Shown here in pieces: positions 12,269 through 22,693 of a stretch of 64,000 bases of DNA (position 1 is its first letter; every line of letters starts with the position of its first letter). The notes below the pieces were generated by a model. That model saw only the letters and a list, made by a program, of their open reading frames with translations, was not told the DNA's origin and ran no database searches. This DNA is from Bradyrhizobiaceae bacterium Ga0074131 (GTDB lineage: Bacteria > Pseudomonadota > Alphaproteobacteria > Rhizobiales > Xanthobacteraceae), in assembly GCA_001464035.1 (NCBI GenBank), contig LNEC01000019.1, positions 682,001-746,000 on the forward strand, read 5' to 3'. The translations under genes were made by a program, and so were the position numbers.

Positions 12269-15200
12269 CTAATGCGCCTCGTCCCAATTATCTGCCGCTC
12301 TTGCATCCACATGCAGCGGCACCGAGAGCAGCACCGCCGGGAACGGCGCGTCCTGCATGACATGCTGCACCACCGGCAGGGTCGCGGCGACCTCGTCGTC
12401 GGGCACTTCGAAAATCAGTTCGTCATGAACTTGCAAAAGCATCTGCGCCGAGAGCTTCTTCCCGGCAAGTGCTTCTTCCATCCGCATCATGGCGCGGCGG
12501 ATGATGTCGGCGGCGGTGCCCTGCAGGCGCGCATTGATCGCGGCGCGCTCGTTGAAGGAGCGGATCGAGGCGTTGGAAGCCTTGATATCGGGGTAATGGC
12601 ATTTTCGTCCGAACAGGGTCTCGACATAGCCATGCGACCAGCAGAAATCCCGCGTCGAGTCCATATAGGCGCGGATGCCAGGAAAACGCTCGAAGTATCT
12701 CTTGATATAGGCGGAGGCTTCCTCGCGGGCGATGCCGAGCTGGTTGGCGAGGCCAAACGCCGAGATGCCGTAGATAATGCCGAAATTGATCGCCTTGGCG
12801 CGGCGGCGCACCTCGCTCGGCATGTCCTTGATCGGAACGCCGAACATTTCCGACGCGGTCATGGCGTGAATGTCGAGCCCGTCTCGGAACGCCTGTTTCA
12901 GCACGGGAATGTCGGCGATTTCGGCCAGCAGCCGCAACTCGATCTGCGAATAGTCCGCCGACACCAGCTTGTGGCCCGGTGCGGCGATGAAGGCGCGGCG
13001 GATCTTGCGGCCGTCTTCGGTGCGAACGGGAATATTCTGCAGGTTCGGCTCGTTCGACGACAGCCGGCCGGTGGTGGTCGCCGCCAGCGCGTAGGTGGTA
13101 TGAACGCGGTGGGTCTGCGGATGCACGTAAGTCGGCAGCGCGTCGGTGTAGGTCGATTTCAGTTTTGAAACCTGCCGCCATTCCAGGATCTTTTTCGGAA
13201 AATCATGCCCCTGTTCGGCGAGCTCGTCGAGAATCTGCGCCGAGGTCGACCACGCCCCGGTTTTGGTCTTGGAGCCGCCCGGCAATCCCATCTTGCCGAA
13301 GATGATGTCGCCGAGCTGCTTCGGGCTGCCGACATTGATGGGCTCGCCGGCGATCTCCTGGATCTCGGCCTCGACCCGCGCCGCGGTTTGGGCGAAATCG
13401 GCCGACAGTCTCGAAAGCACGTGGCGGTCGATCGAGATGCCGCGCCGCTCCATCCGCGCCAGCACCGAGATCAGCGGCCGCTCCAGCGTCTCATAGACCG
13501 CGGTCATGCGCTCGGCGACCAGGCGCGGCTTCAGCACGTTCCACAGCCGCAGGATCACGTCGGCATCCTCGGCCGAATAGGCGGTTGCCCGGTCGATTTC
13601 GACCTGGTCGAATCTCAGCTTGGCCTTGCCGCTGCCGGTCAGTTCGCCATGGCTGATCATGGCGTGGCCGAGCCGGCTTTCGGCCAGCGCATCGAGCGCA
13701 TGCGAGTTGCGGCCGGCGTCGAGCGCGTAGGACATCAACTGTGCGTCGTCGTGATTGCGAATGGTGACGCCATGCTGCGCCAGCATCACGGCATTGAACT
13801 TGATGTTGAAGCCGATCTTGAGGATCCCTACCGATTCCAGCAGTGGCTTTAGCGCCTCGATCGCGTCGGCGGCCTTGATCTGGTCCGGTGCGAGCCCCGC
13901 GGCGAACAGGCCGGAGCCATCGCCGGACTGCTTGTGGGCGAGCGGGATATAGCAGGCGTCGTTCGGCGCCAGCGCCAGCGCGATGCCGCACATCTCGGCC
14001 TGCATCGGATCGATCGAGGTGGCCTTGGCTTCGATCGCAAAGTGGCCCGTGTCGTGTATCCGCGCGATCCAGCCGCTGAGCTCTTCGAGGCTGCGGACGG
14101 TCACGTATCTGCTGCGATCGACCGGCGTTTTTCGCGCCGCCTCGGCGCGCGCGGCGGCGAGCGCGACGGGGGTACCCTTGAGGCTGCCCGCCTTGTCCTG
14201 ACGGTCACCGGGCTTCCGCGGCGGCGCGCTCCCTCTCCCGCTTGCGGGGGAGGACCCGAGCGAGCGAAGCTCGTCCCCTGGGGTGGGGGCGCCTCCATTT
14301 GCGAAGTCGAAGAGGCCCCCACCCGCCGCCCCCTGGCGCGCAATTGCGCTGCCGCGGGCGTCGACCTCCCCCGCAAGCGGGGGAAGCGAAGAAGAGCCCT
14401 TGCCACCACTCGTGTTGCTTGTATCCGCTTCTACATCCGACGGATCGATCTGCGAGTATTCGGCGACGCGGCGGGTCAGGGTGGAAAATTCCATCGCCTT
14501 CAAGAACGCGATCAGCTTGCGCGCGTCCGGCTCGTGCACCGCGAGTTCGTCGAGCGGCACGTCGAGTTTGACCTTGTCGTCGAGCAGCACCAGCTGTCGA
14601 GAGATCCGCGCCTTCTCGGCATTCTCGAGCAGCGCCTCGCGCCGTTTCGGCTGCTTGATCTCGCCGGCGCGGGCCAGGAGCGTTTCCAGATCGCCATATT
14701 CGACGATGAGTTGCGCGGCGGTCTTGATGCCGATGCCGGGCACGCCCGGCACGTTGTCGGTGGAATCGCCGGCCAGCGCCTGTACCTCGACCACCTTCTC
14801 CGGCGGCACGCCGAATTTCTCGATCACTTCGGCAATGCCGATCCGGCGGTCCTTCATGGTGTCGTACATTGTCACCTTGTCGGTGACGAGCTGCATCAGG
14901 TCCTTGTCGGAAGAGACGATGGTGGCGGTGGCGCCGCGCTCGCCGGCTTCGCGCGCATAGGTGGCAATCAGATCGTCGGCTTCGAAACCGCTCTGCTCGA
15001 GGCAAGGCAGGTCGAACGCCCGCACCGCCTCACGGATCAGCGCGAATTGCGGGATCAGGTCGTCCGGCGCCGGCGGCCGGTGCGCCTTGTAGTCCGGATA
15101 GAGCTTGTTGCGGAAGGTGACTTCGGACTTGTCGAAGATGATGGCGAGATGGGTCGGCCGGTTATCCGGCGGCATCTCGCGCAACAGCTTCCACAGCATG

Positions 15201-15391
15201 TTGCAGAAGCCGAGCACGGCATTGACCTGCAGGCCGTCGGACTTGCGGTTCAGCGGCGGCAGCGCGTGGTAGGCGCGGAAGATGTAGGAGGAACCATCGA
15301 CCAGAAAGACATGGTCGCCCTTGCCCGGAGTTTTGGCCTGGGCCTTGACGGCAACGGGCTCGGCGGCGGCTTTTTCGGATGTTTTCGGCAT
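12269..15391 (-). CDS. polA: DNA polymerase I, with in-frame palindromic insert and degenerate proofreading site
   Basis: Replicative gap filling, primer removal and repair polymerase. The N-terminal 5'-nuclease domain (about 25-310) starts HVFLVDGSSYIFRAYHALPP and has GDSTDNVPGVPGIG. The C-terminal polymerase domain has motif A (SADYSQIELRLLAEIAD), motif B (RRAKAINFGIIYGISAFGL) and motif C (QVHDELIFEVP). At 1040 residues it is over 100 longer than E. coli Pol I. About 55 of the extra residues (about 334-388) are the translation of a palindromic repeat placed in the linker after the 5'-nuclease domain. In the 3'-5' exonuclease domain the usual D-x-E is read as E-x-K (FAIEAKATSID) and the next acidic residue as N (IKFNAVML), so proofreading is probably lost. 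Confidence 0.97.
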   Translation of the reverse strand: MPKTSEKAAAEPVAVKAQAKTPGKGDHVFLVDGSSYIFRAYHALPPLNRKSDGLQVNAVLGFCNMLWKLLREMPPDNRPTHLAIIFDKSEVTFRNKLYPDYKAHRPPAPDDLIPQFALIREAVRAFDLPCLEQSGFEADDLIATYAREAGERGATATIVSSDKDLMQLVTDKVTMYDTMKDRRIGIAEVIEKFGVPPEKVVEVQALAGDSTDNVPGVPGIGIKTAAQLIVEYGDLETLLARAGEIKQPKRREALLENAEKARISRQLVLLDDKVKLDVPLDELAVHEPDARKLIAFLKAMEFSTLTRRVAEYSQIDPSDVEADTSNTSGGKGSSSLPPLAGEVDARGSAIARQGAAGGGLFDFANGGAPTPGDELRSLGSSPASGRGSAPPRKPGDRQDKAGSLKGTPVALAAARAEAARKTPVDRSRYVTVRSLEELSGWIARIHDTGHFAIEAKATSIDPMQAEMCGIALALAPNDACYIPLAHKQSGDGSGLFAAGLAPDQIKAADAIEALKPLLESVGILKIGFNIKFNAVMLAQHGVTIRNHDDAQLMSYALDAGRNSHALDALAESRLGHAMISHGELTGSGKAKLRFDQVEIDRATAYSAEDADVILRLWNVLKPRLVAERMTAVYETLERPLISVLARMERRGISIDRHVLSRLSADFAQTAARVEAEIQEIAGEPINVGSPKQLGDIIFGKMGLPGGSKTKTGAWSTSAQILDELAEQGHDFPKKILEWRQVSKLKSTYTDALPTYVHPQTHRVHTTYALAATTTGRLSSNEPNLQNIPVRTEDGRKIRRAFIAAPGHKLVSADYSQIELRLLAEIADIPVLKQAFRDGLDIHAMTASEMFGVPIKDMPSEVRRRAKAINFGIIYGISAFGLANQLGIAREEASAYIKRYFERFPGIRAYMDSTRDFCWSHGYVETLFGRKCHYPDIKASNASIRSFNERAAINARLQGTAADIIRRAMMRMEEALAGKKLSAQMLLQVHDELIFEVPDDEVAATLPVVQHVMQDAPFPAVLLSVPLHVDARAADNWDEAH
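14228..14391. repeat. Palindromic repeat element inserted in frame within polA
   Basis: Starts GCTCCCTCTCCCGCTTGCGG and ends CCCCCGCAAGCGGGGGAAG, with the inner landmarks CCCCCACCCG and GCGTCGACCTCC shared with the intergenic copy at 10653-10788. The termini are inverted repeats. Read on the polA strand it stays open and encodes a glycine/alanine/proline-rich linker of about 55 residues (SLPPLAGEVDARGSA at its start). This parallels Rickettsia palindromic elements inserted in genes, though the sequence family differs. Confidence 0.85.
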
Positions 15392-15432
15392 GGCCGCAAC
15401 TTAGGGATTTTTGCAGCGATTGACAGCCTTCG

Positions 15433-15456
15433 ATCCCGCGTTGCGCCGGGATTTTT
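15433..15456 (+). terminator. Terminator-like hairpin in the polA / 15541 divergent region
   Basis: ATCCCG and CGGGAT pair around an 8-nt loop and are followed by TTTT on the plus strand. No plus-strand gene lies upstream that would need it. It may end a short transcript or act as an attenuator in the leader of the gene at 15541. Confidence 0.45.
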
Positions 15457-15540
15457 CGCGGCAACCGTTCCCTCGAATCGGTTGCGTCGGCGCCCGTTCC
15501 ATGCGCCCCTGCGGGCTAGGGACGACCGGAAGGATACGTC

Positions 15541-16131
15541 ATGACAACGCCACTCGACGACTTGATGGAGAAGCTGCGGGGGGTTCAGTCCGAAATCGAG
15601 GTCGAGCTGGCGAAACGGCGGGAAGAATTGCGCTTCCACCTCGAAAACCGCCGGATCGTGTTCGAGCGGGAGGTGCTGCGGATCCACCGCGAGCTCAAGA
15701 CGCGGGCGACGCGCTATCTCATCGACGCCAATCCGCTGATGATCCTGAGTGCGCCGGTGATCTATTCGCTGATCGTCCCGATCGCACTGGCCGATCTCTG
15801 GGTCATGGCCTATCAGGCGATCTGTTTTCCGGCCTACGGGGTTCCCAAGGTGCGGCGCCGCGATTACCTGGTGTTCGACCGTCATCACCTCGCCTATCTC
15901 AACATCATCGAGAAGATCAATTGCGCCTATTGCTCCTATGCCAACGGCGCGTTCGCATTCATGCGCGAGGTGGGCGCGCGCACCGAAGTCTACTGGTGCC
16001 CGATCAAGCACGCCCGCCGCATGCTTGGTCCGCACCCGCATTATCAGGGATTCGCGGATTTCGGCGACGCCGAGGCGTTCCGCGGCAAGCTGGCGCAGAT
16101 GAAGGATGGCGTTAAGATCGAGGGGGCGTGA
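15541..16131 (+). CDS. Conserved membrane protein with coiled-coil N-terminus and cysteine motif
   Basis: A 196-residue protein of unknown function. Residues 1-60 are charged and heptad-like (LRGVQSEIEVELAKRREELR), predicting a coiled coil. Residues about 70-105 form one or two membrane segments (LMILSAPVIYSLIVPIALAD). The C-terminal part has a conserved-looking INCAYCSYANG and YWCPIKHARR, suggesting a metal or redox site built from three cysteines and a histidine. I recall similar unannotated proteins across Proteobacteria but no function. It is preceded by CCGGAAGGA at good distance from the ATG and is divergent from polA. Confidence 0.75.
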   Translation: MTTPLDDLMEKLRGVQSEIEVELAKRREELRFHLENRRIVFEREVLRIHRELKTRATRYLIDANPLMILSAPVIYSLIVPIALADLWVMAYQAICFPAYGVPKVRRRDYLVFDRHHLAYLNIIEKINCAYCSYANGAFAFMREVGARTEVYWCPIKHARRMLGPHPHYQGFADFGDAEAFRGKLAQMKDGVKIEGA

Positions 16132-16140
16132 ATGCCCAAT

Positions 16141-16285
16141 GCCGTCGTCCCGGCCAAGCGAGCGAAAGCGAGCGCAGAGCCGGGACCCATACCGCGTGAT
16201 CTGTCGTTAGGACACTGCGTCTGACGCCTTAGGCAACGATTGCTGCCGCGGCGTATGGGTCGCTGCTTTCACAGGGACGACGAGG
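16141..16285. repeat. Long imperfect inverted-repeat element
   Basis: The outer ends GTCGTCCC and GGGACGAC are inverted, and inside them CCCATACCGCG pairs with CGCGGCGTATGGG. This nested palindrome fills the gap between two convergent genes (15541-16131 plus and the acyltransferase minus), a usual place for such dispersed elements. Confidence 0.7.
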
Positions 16286-16294
16286 GAGAGAAAC

Positions 16295-17371
16295 CTACTC
16301 CGCCGCCTGCAGCGCCGGCTGCGTCTTTTTCGGAACGATCCAGAACGCGGCCGGACGCTCGAACAGGAAGTTGGCGCCGGCCATCAGTGCGATCCGCCAG
16401 ATCGCGATGGCGCCCGCGATGCCGGCGACCGTCACGATCAGCGAGACGGTCCCGATATCGTGGATGAAACCGGCCTTCAGCAGCAGCGTCCGCGTCGCCG
16501 CCATCGGCAGGAAGAACGCCAGATAGATCACGATCGAATGTTCGCCGCAGAAGCGCAGGAAATTCAGCCACTGTATCCGCGCCAGCAATGTGCCCATGGT
16601 GACGATGGCCAGCGCGCCTGCGAGCCCAAGCGCCAGCGAGACCAGTGGCCACTCGCTGTAACCCAGTTCGACCAGGCTGCCGTTGATGAGCGCCCACAAC
16701 GCCAGACCGGCGATCGCCCACGCCGGCTGCGCCCGGCTGCGGTCCGACCATGCGAACACGTAGCCCGCGAGCCAGTAGCCGGAATAGAAGTATACGAAGC
16801 GCGAACAGAACTCGTCGATCACGGTCCAGCCGGTCGAGATGTGCGCCGCCTCCAGCAGTGCCGCCAAGGCCCAGATCAGGAGCGGTGGCATCTGGCGCAT
16901 CGCCTTGGTGACGACAAAGAATACCGGCAGCAGATAGATGAACCACAGCGTGCCGAACGGTTCGATGAAGGATTGCAGATACATCAGGCCGACATGGGCC
17001 CAGCCGGTCTCGGCGGCAAAGGAGGGCGCCTTGAAGCCGAACTGGATCGTCACCCACAGCGCGTAGAAATAGGCGAAGTGCACCACCTTGCGATCGAGAT
17101 AGGTACGCCAGTCGCGGTCGATCACGACCGCCAGGAACAGTCCGGAAAGCAGGAAGAAGTCCGGCATCCGGAACGGTTTGGCGAAGGCGACCAGGACGTG
17201 CATGAAGCCGGTCTGGCCCGCGGCCGCCTCGACCCCCAGCACCGAATGCATCATCACCACCATGACGATGCAGAGGCCCTTGGCGTAGTCGACCCAGTCG
17301 ATGCGCTCAGGCGCTGACTGCGCCGATGGCGCTGAAAGCGCGGGCATGGCAGATGTGCCGTTTGGTATCAT
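16295..17371 (-). CDS. Acyltransferase family 3 integral membrane protein
   Basis: Begins at the ATG at 17371 preceded by AAAGGGACACC; the longer track ORF adds a non-homologous N-terminus. The 358-residue protein has about ten hydrophobic segments. The opening RIDWVDYAKGLCIVMVVMMH is the acyltransferase-3 signature with its conserved histidine, followed by MPDFFLLSGLFLA. These enzymes O-acylate extracytoplasmic sugars of polysaccharide, Nod factor or periplasmic glucan. The adjacent UDP-glucose dehydrogenase gene, divergent, is compatible with a surface polysaccharide role, but the acceptor cannot be named. Confidence 0.85.
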   Translation of the reverse strand: MIPNGTSAMPALSAPSAQSAPERIDWVDYAKGLCIVMVVMMHSVLGVEAAAGQTGFMHVLVAFAKPFRMPDFFLLSGLFLAVVIDRDWRTYLDRKVVHFAYFYALWVTIQFGFKAPSFAAETGWAHVGLMYLQSFIEPFGTLWFIYLLPVFFVVTKAMRQMPPLLIWALAALLEAAHISTGWTVIDEFCSRFVYFYSGYWLAGYVFAWSDRSRAQPAWAIAGLALWALINGSLVELGYSEWPLVSLALGLAGALAIVTMGTLLARIQWLNFLRFCGEHSIVIYLAFFLPMAATRTLLLKAGFIHDIGTVSLIVTVAGIAGAIAIWRIALMAGANFLFERPAAFWIVPKKTQPALQAAE

Positions 17372-17590
17372 CGGTGTCCCTTTTCGGCGCGGATCGGCGG
17401 CATCTTCGGGCCAGTAGGTTTCAATTGCCTTATTCCGTTCAAGGAATGTGCCGTTCTCCCGCGGATGTGATGTGCCGGGGCGGGTTTTCCTCGTCACCGG
17501 AAAATGCTCTAAGACGCGGGCGAAAGCCTTGGCGTTCAGACGCGCTTCGCGCTCTTGCGCGTGAAGACGCTTTGCCGCCTTTGCGCTTCG

Positions 17591-17598
17591 TTAACCAT
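17591..17598 (+). promoter_or_regulatory. CtrA-type half site before ugd
   Basis: TTAACCAT, the 8-mer recognised by the alphaproteobacterial cell-cycle regulator CtrA, lies 18 nt before the UDP-glucose dehydrogenase start. A single 8-mer has appreciable chance frequency, though TTAA is uncommon in this GC-rich DNA. Confidence 0.35.
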
Positions 17599-17615
17599 GA
17601 TGACTTGGAAATTTC

Positions 17616-18935
17616 ATGCGCATTGCCATGATAGGCACCGGCTATGTGGGGCTGGTGTCCGGCGCCTGTTTCGCGGATTTCGGCCACCTGGTCACCTGCG
17701 TCGACAAGGACGCTGACAAGATCGCCAGCCTGCGCCGCGGCGAGATCCCGATCTTCGAGCCCGGCCTGGATGCGCTGGTCGCCGCCAACGTGAAAGCCGG
17801 CCGGCTGGATTTCACCACCGATCTTGCCGCGCCCGTTGCCGCGGCCGATGCGGTATTCATCGCGGTCGGCACGCCGTCACGCCGCGGCGACGGCCACGCC
17901 GACCTGAGCTATGTTCATGCCGCCGCGCGCGAGATCGCCGGGGCCCTGTCCGGCTTTACGGTGGTGGTGACCAAATCGACCGTGCCGGTCGGCACCGGCG
18001 ACGAGGTCGAGCGGCTGATTCTTGAGACCAATCCGACGGCCGAGGTCGCGGTCGCCTCCAATCCGGAATTCCTGCGCGAGGGCGCCGCGATTCGCGACTT
18101 CAAATTTCCCGATCGCATCGTTGTCGGCACTTCCGATGAGCGCGCGCAAAAAGTGCTCGGCGATATCTACCGGCCGCTGTCGCTCAACCAGGCGCCCTTG
18201 ATGTTCACGGCGCGGCGTACCGCGGAGTTGATCAAGTACGCCGCCAACGCCTTCCTCGCCACCAAGATCACTTTCATCAACGAGATCGCCGATCTCGCCG
18301 AGAAGGTCGGCGCCGACGTGCAGGAAGTCGCGCGCGGCATCGGGCTGGACAACCGGATCGGCTCGAAATTCCTGCATGCCGGTCCCGGTTTCGGCGGCTC
18401 CTGCTTCCCGAAGGACACCCGCGCGCTGGTCAAAATCGCGCTCGACCACGACGTCCATTTGCGGATCGTCGAGGCGGTGCTGGCGGTCAACGACAACCGC
18501 AAGCGCGCGATGGCGCGCAAGGTGTCGAACGCCGCCGGCGGCAGCCTGCGCGGCAAGACCATCGCCGTGCTCGGCCTCACCTTCAAGCCCGACACCGACG
18601 ACATGCGCGAGGCTCCCTCGATCCCGCTGGTGACCGGGCTGCTCGACATGGGAGCGAAAGTGCGCGCGCATGATCCGGTCGGCATGGAGCAGGCCCGCCG
18701 CGAACTGCCCGATATCGAATATTGCGACGATCCCTACGCCTGCGTCCGAGGTGCCGACGCCATGGTGGTGGTGACCGAATGGGTGCAGTACCGCACGCTC
18801 GACCTGGAACGGCTGAAGCGCGAAATGAAGCAGCCGGTGGTGGTTGATCTCCGCAACATCTATCGCCCCGAGGATATGGCGGCGCTGGGCTTCATTTATG
18901 AGAGTGTCGGGCGCCCGTCCGAGCCGCGGGGCTGA
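17616..18935 (+). CDS. ugd: UDP-glucose 6-dehydrogenase
   Basis: Oxidises UDP-glucose to UDP-glucuronate with two NAD+, supplying uronic acid for exopolysaccharide, capsule or lipid A decoration. The 439-residue protein has an N-terminal Rossmann fold (MRIAMIGTGYVGLVSGACFA), the central helix LIKYAANAFLATKITFINE, the catalytic cysteine loop GPGFGGSCFPKDT near residue 265, and the C-terminal UDP-binding domain with GLTFKPDTDDMREAPS. Length and motifs are standard for the UDP-Glc/GDP-Man dehydrogenase family; the paralogue GDP-mannose dehydrogenase is less likely given the whole pattern. It is divergent from the acyltransferase. Confidence 0.96.
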   Translation: MRIAMIGTGYVGLVSGACFADFGHLVTCVDKDADKIASLRRGEIPIFEPGLDALVAANVKAGRLDFTTDLAAPVAAADAVFIAVGTPSRRGDGHADLSYVHAAAREIAGALSGFTVVVTKSTVPVGTGDEVERLILETNPTAEVAVASNPEFLREGAAIRDFKFPDRIVVGTSDERAQKVLGDIYRPLSLNQAPLMFTARRTAELIKYAANAFLATKITFINEIADLAEKVGADVQEVARGIGLDNRIGSKFLHAGPGFGGSCFPKDTRALVKIALDHDVHLRIVEAVLAVNDNRKRAMARKVSNAAGGSLRGKTIAVLGLTFKPDTDDMREAPSIPLVTGLLDMGAKVRAHDPVGMEQARRELPDIEYCDDPYACVRGADAMVVVTEWVQYRTLDLERLKREMKQPVVVDLRNIYRPEDMAALGFIYESVGRPSEPRG

Positions 18936-18946
18936 TGCCGGAGTTG

Positions 18947-19047
18947 CTGTCATACCCCCGCGCAGGCGGGGTATCCAGTACTCCCAGTCCTCGCGATCAG
19001 TAACGCCGGCGTTTACTGGATCACCCGCCTTCGCGGGTGATGACGGA
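18947..19047. repeat. Dispersed palindromic repeat between ugd and hrpB
   Basis: Two hairpin arms, CATACCCCCGCGCAGGCGGG at the left and ATCACCCGCCTTCGCGGGTGAT at the right, flank an inner part containing the CCAGTA and TACTGGAT boxes. The same organisation (GTCAT...hairpin...TACTGGAT...hairpin...GATGACGG) appears at 32939-33042 and 41526-41629. It ends 10 nt before the proposed hrpB start, so the hrpB leader is this repeat. Confidence 0.85.
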
Positions 19048-19056
19048 TCAGAGACC

Positions 19057-21546
<2,490 letters not shown>

Positions 21547-21704
21547 GGAGACAGCTCAAGCTGTCATCACCCGCGAAGGCGGTGACGACCGAAGCACAAT
21601 GACGGTTGCCCAGATCGCGAGTACTCATGCATGTCACATTGGTATGCTGCCAGCCCTAAATGGAGCTGCCGGCTCATAGCTAACTCCCAGCCCACGGCGA
21701 GATA

Positions 21705-21842
21705 TCACGATTGAAACCATATGGTCATGGCAATGGCCGCCAGTGCGAGGACAAAGAATGCTAAGATGGCCAACGGCCCTTCGGCCTCACCTTCGATAAT
21801 TCGAAATATACGCACTGTTAGACGGTGACGGTTATCGTGCAT
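21705..21842 (-). CDS. Predicted 45-residue single-span membrane microprotein
   Basis: Too short for the ORF track. Minus-strand ATG at 21842 reads MHDNRHRLTVRIFRI, then the acidic EGEAEGP, then a hydrophobic span LAILAFFVLALAAIAMTIW, and stops after FQS. A basic N-terminus with one strongly hydrophobic segment is typical of real small membrane proteins and unlikely as a chance ORF in GC-rich DNA. GAGG stands 3 nt before the ATG, which is close. I do not recognise a family. It is divergent from the winged-helix/nuclease pair. Confidence 0.55.
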   Translation of the reverse strand: MHDNRHRLTVRIFRIIEGEAEGPLAILAFFVLALAAIAMTIWFQS

Positions 21843-22078
21843 TGCATGACCCTCGGATCAGATTGCGGTCAGCGTTCCCAGGAAGGCGGCGCTCTGACAT
21901 AACCCGGATCGGCCGCCGTCAACCGTTCTAGGGCGCGCGCAGGGGGCGTACCTAGAAACGGGGACTAACTGTGTATCTTCGTACTAATACGGTTGGGTGT
22001 GCGTGAATGGGTGCAGTTTAAGGGTGTATACTTTGGGTGACCTGGGAGCCGCCCGCTCCCCGCCTGTAGGTTCATCCG

Positions 22079-22120
22079 CTGGGCGTCTTGTAATTCGCCC
22101 TGGGCGTACCCAAGTTCGCC
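22079..22120. repeat. Two tandem 21-bp iteron-like repeats
   Basis: Two abutting 21-bp units share CTGGGCGT at the start and TTCGCC at the end (15 of 21 positions identical). Each unit is itself a partial palindrome, GGGCG-N10-CGCC. The helical-turn spacing and the position about 80 nt before a gene for a DNA-binding protein suggest operator or iteron sites for that protein. Confidence 0.7.
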
Positions 22121-22201
22121 CTATGTAACCCGCGATAACGTTGTTAGGCGTTCAGTTTGCGCCAATATGATTGCAGCACGCAAGCGATTTGGAGAGATTA
22201 G

Positions 22202-22690
22202 ATGTCTGAAACGAGCGCGGTCAAGGCCGAAGTCGAAACTGTAAAAACCAACGAAGATAAATGGTCGAAAGAACTTATGGCCGCAGGCTGGACGGTTTTG
22301 CCCAGCATGATTCTGGAAAAGCAGCATGCGATCGGCCTTGACGCGATCGATATCAATATCATTGCACATCTGTCGATCTACTGGTGGAAAAAGGCTAACC
22401 TGCCGCACCCATCGGTAGCCACGATTGCGAAAGCCATTGGCGTTAAACCCCGCACTATCCAGAAGCACATCAAGGCCATGGAGGCGAGCGGCTTCATTAC
22501 TCGCCATGAACGCCGGCAGAAGGGACAAGGCAGCAAGACCAACCTGTATTCCTTCGAGGGGTTAATTAAGGCGGCCACGCCGTATGCACAGGAAAAAACG
22601 GCTGCGATCGCAGAACGTTCCAAGAAGGACGCCGACCGGGTTGCCCGGAAAAAGCCCAAGCTTGCGCTCGTTAAGGGCGTCGGCAAGTAA
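22202..22690 (+). CDS. Winged-helix DNA-binding protein, replication-initiator-like
   Basis: A 162-residue protein with GGAGAG six nucleotides before the ATG. The middle holds a clear helix-turn-helix, IAKAIGVKPRTIQKHIK, followed by a wing-like MEASGFITRHER. The N-terminal part (WTVLPSMILEKQHAIGLDAI) resembles helix-turn-helix proteins of plasmid and phage replication or regulation modules that choose hosts with a preceding strand. The C-terminus is very basic (ERSKKDADRVARKKPKLALVK), suggesting non-specific DNA contact. GC content is low for this genome (28 of the first 60 nt). The stop is 3 nt before the next ATG, so the two genes are almost certainly cotranscribed and coupled. Confidence 0.75.
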   Translation: MSETSAVKAEVETVKTNEDKWSKELMAAGWTVLPSMILEKQHAIGLDAIDINIIAHLSIYWWKKANLPHPSVATIAKAIGVKPRTIQKHIKAMEASGFITRHERRQKGQGSKTNLYSFEGLIKAATPYAQEKTAAIAERSKKDADRVARKKPKLALVKGVGK

Positions 22691-22693
22691 TCC

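Larger units (their letters stand above)
21547..22201. other. Long intergenic region between hrpB and the accessory module
   Basis: About 650 nt. It starts with half of a palindromic repeat (GCTGTCATCACCCGCGAAGGC), then holds a 45-codon minus-strand ORF (21705-21842), an AT-richer stretch around 21960-22040, a GGGAGC/GCTCCC hairpin (22044-22060) and two 21-bp repeats (22079-22120) before the Shine-Dalgarno GGAGAG of the winged-helix gene. Base composition falls visibly compared with hrpB, marking the left edge of the accessory island. Confidence 0.6.

Noticed and set aside
18844-19056. N-terminal extension of HrpB overlapping ugd
   Set aside because: It translates the end of ugd and a palindromic repeat; the family N-terminus begins at TTG 19057.
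22140-22150. GTTAGGC resembling an integron attC core before the winged-helix gene
   Set aside because: No matching RYYYAAC partner or attC fold flanks the two genes and no integrase is present; a 7-mer alone is not evidence.
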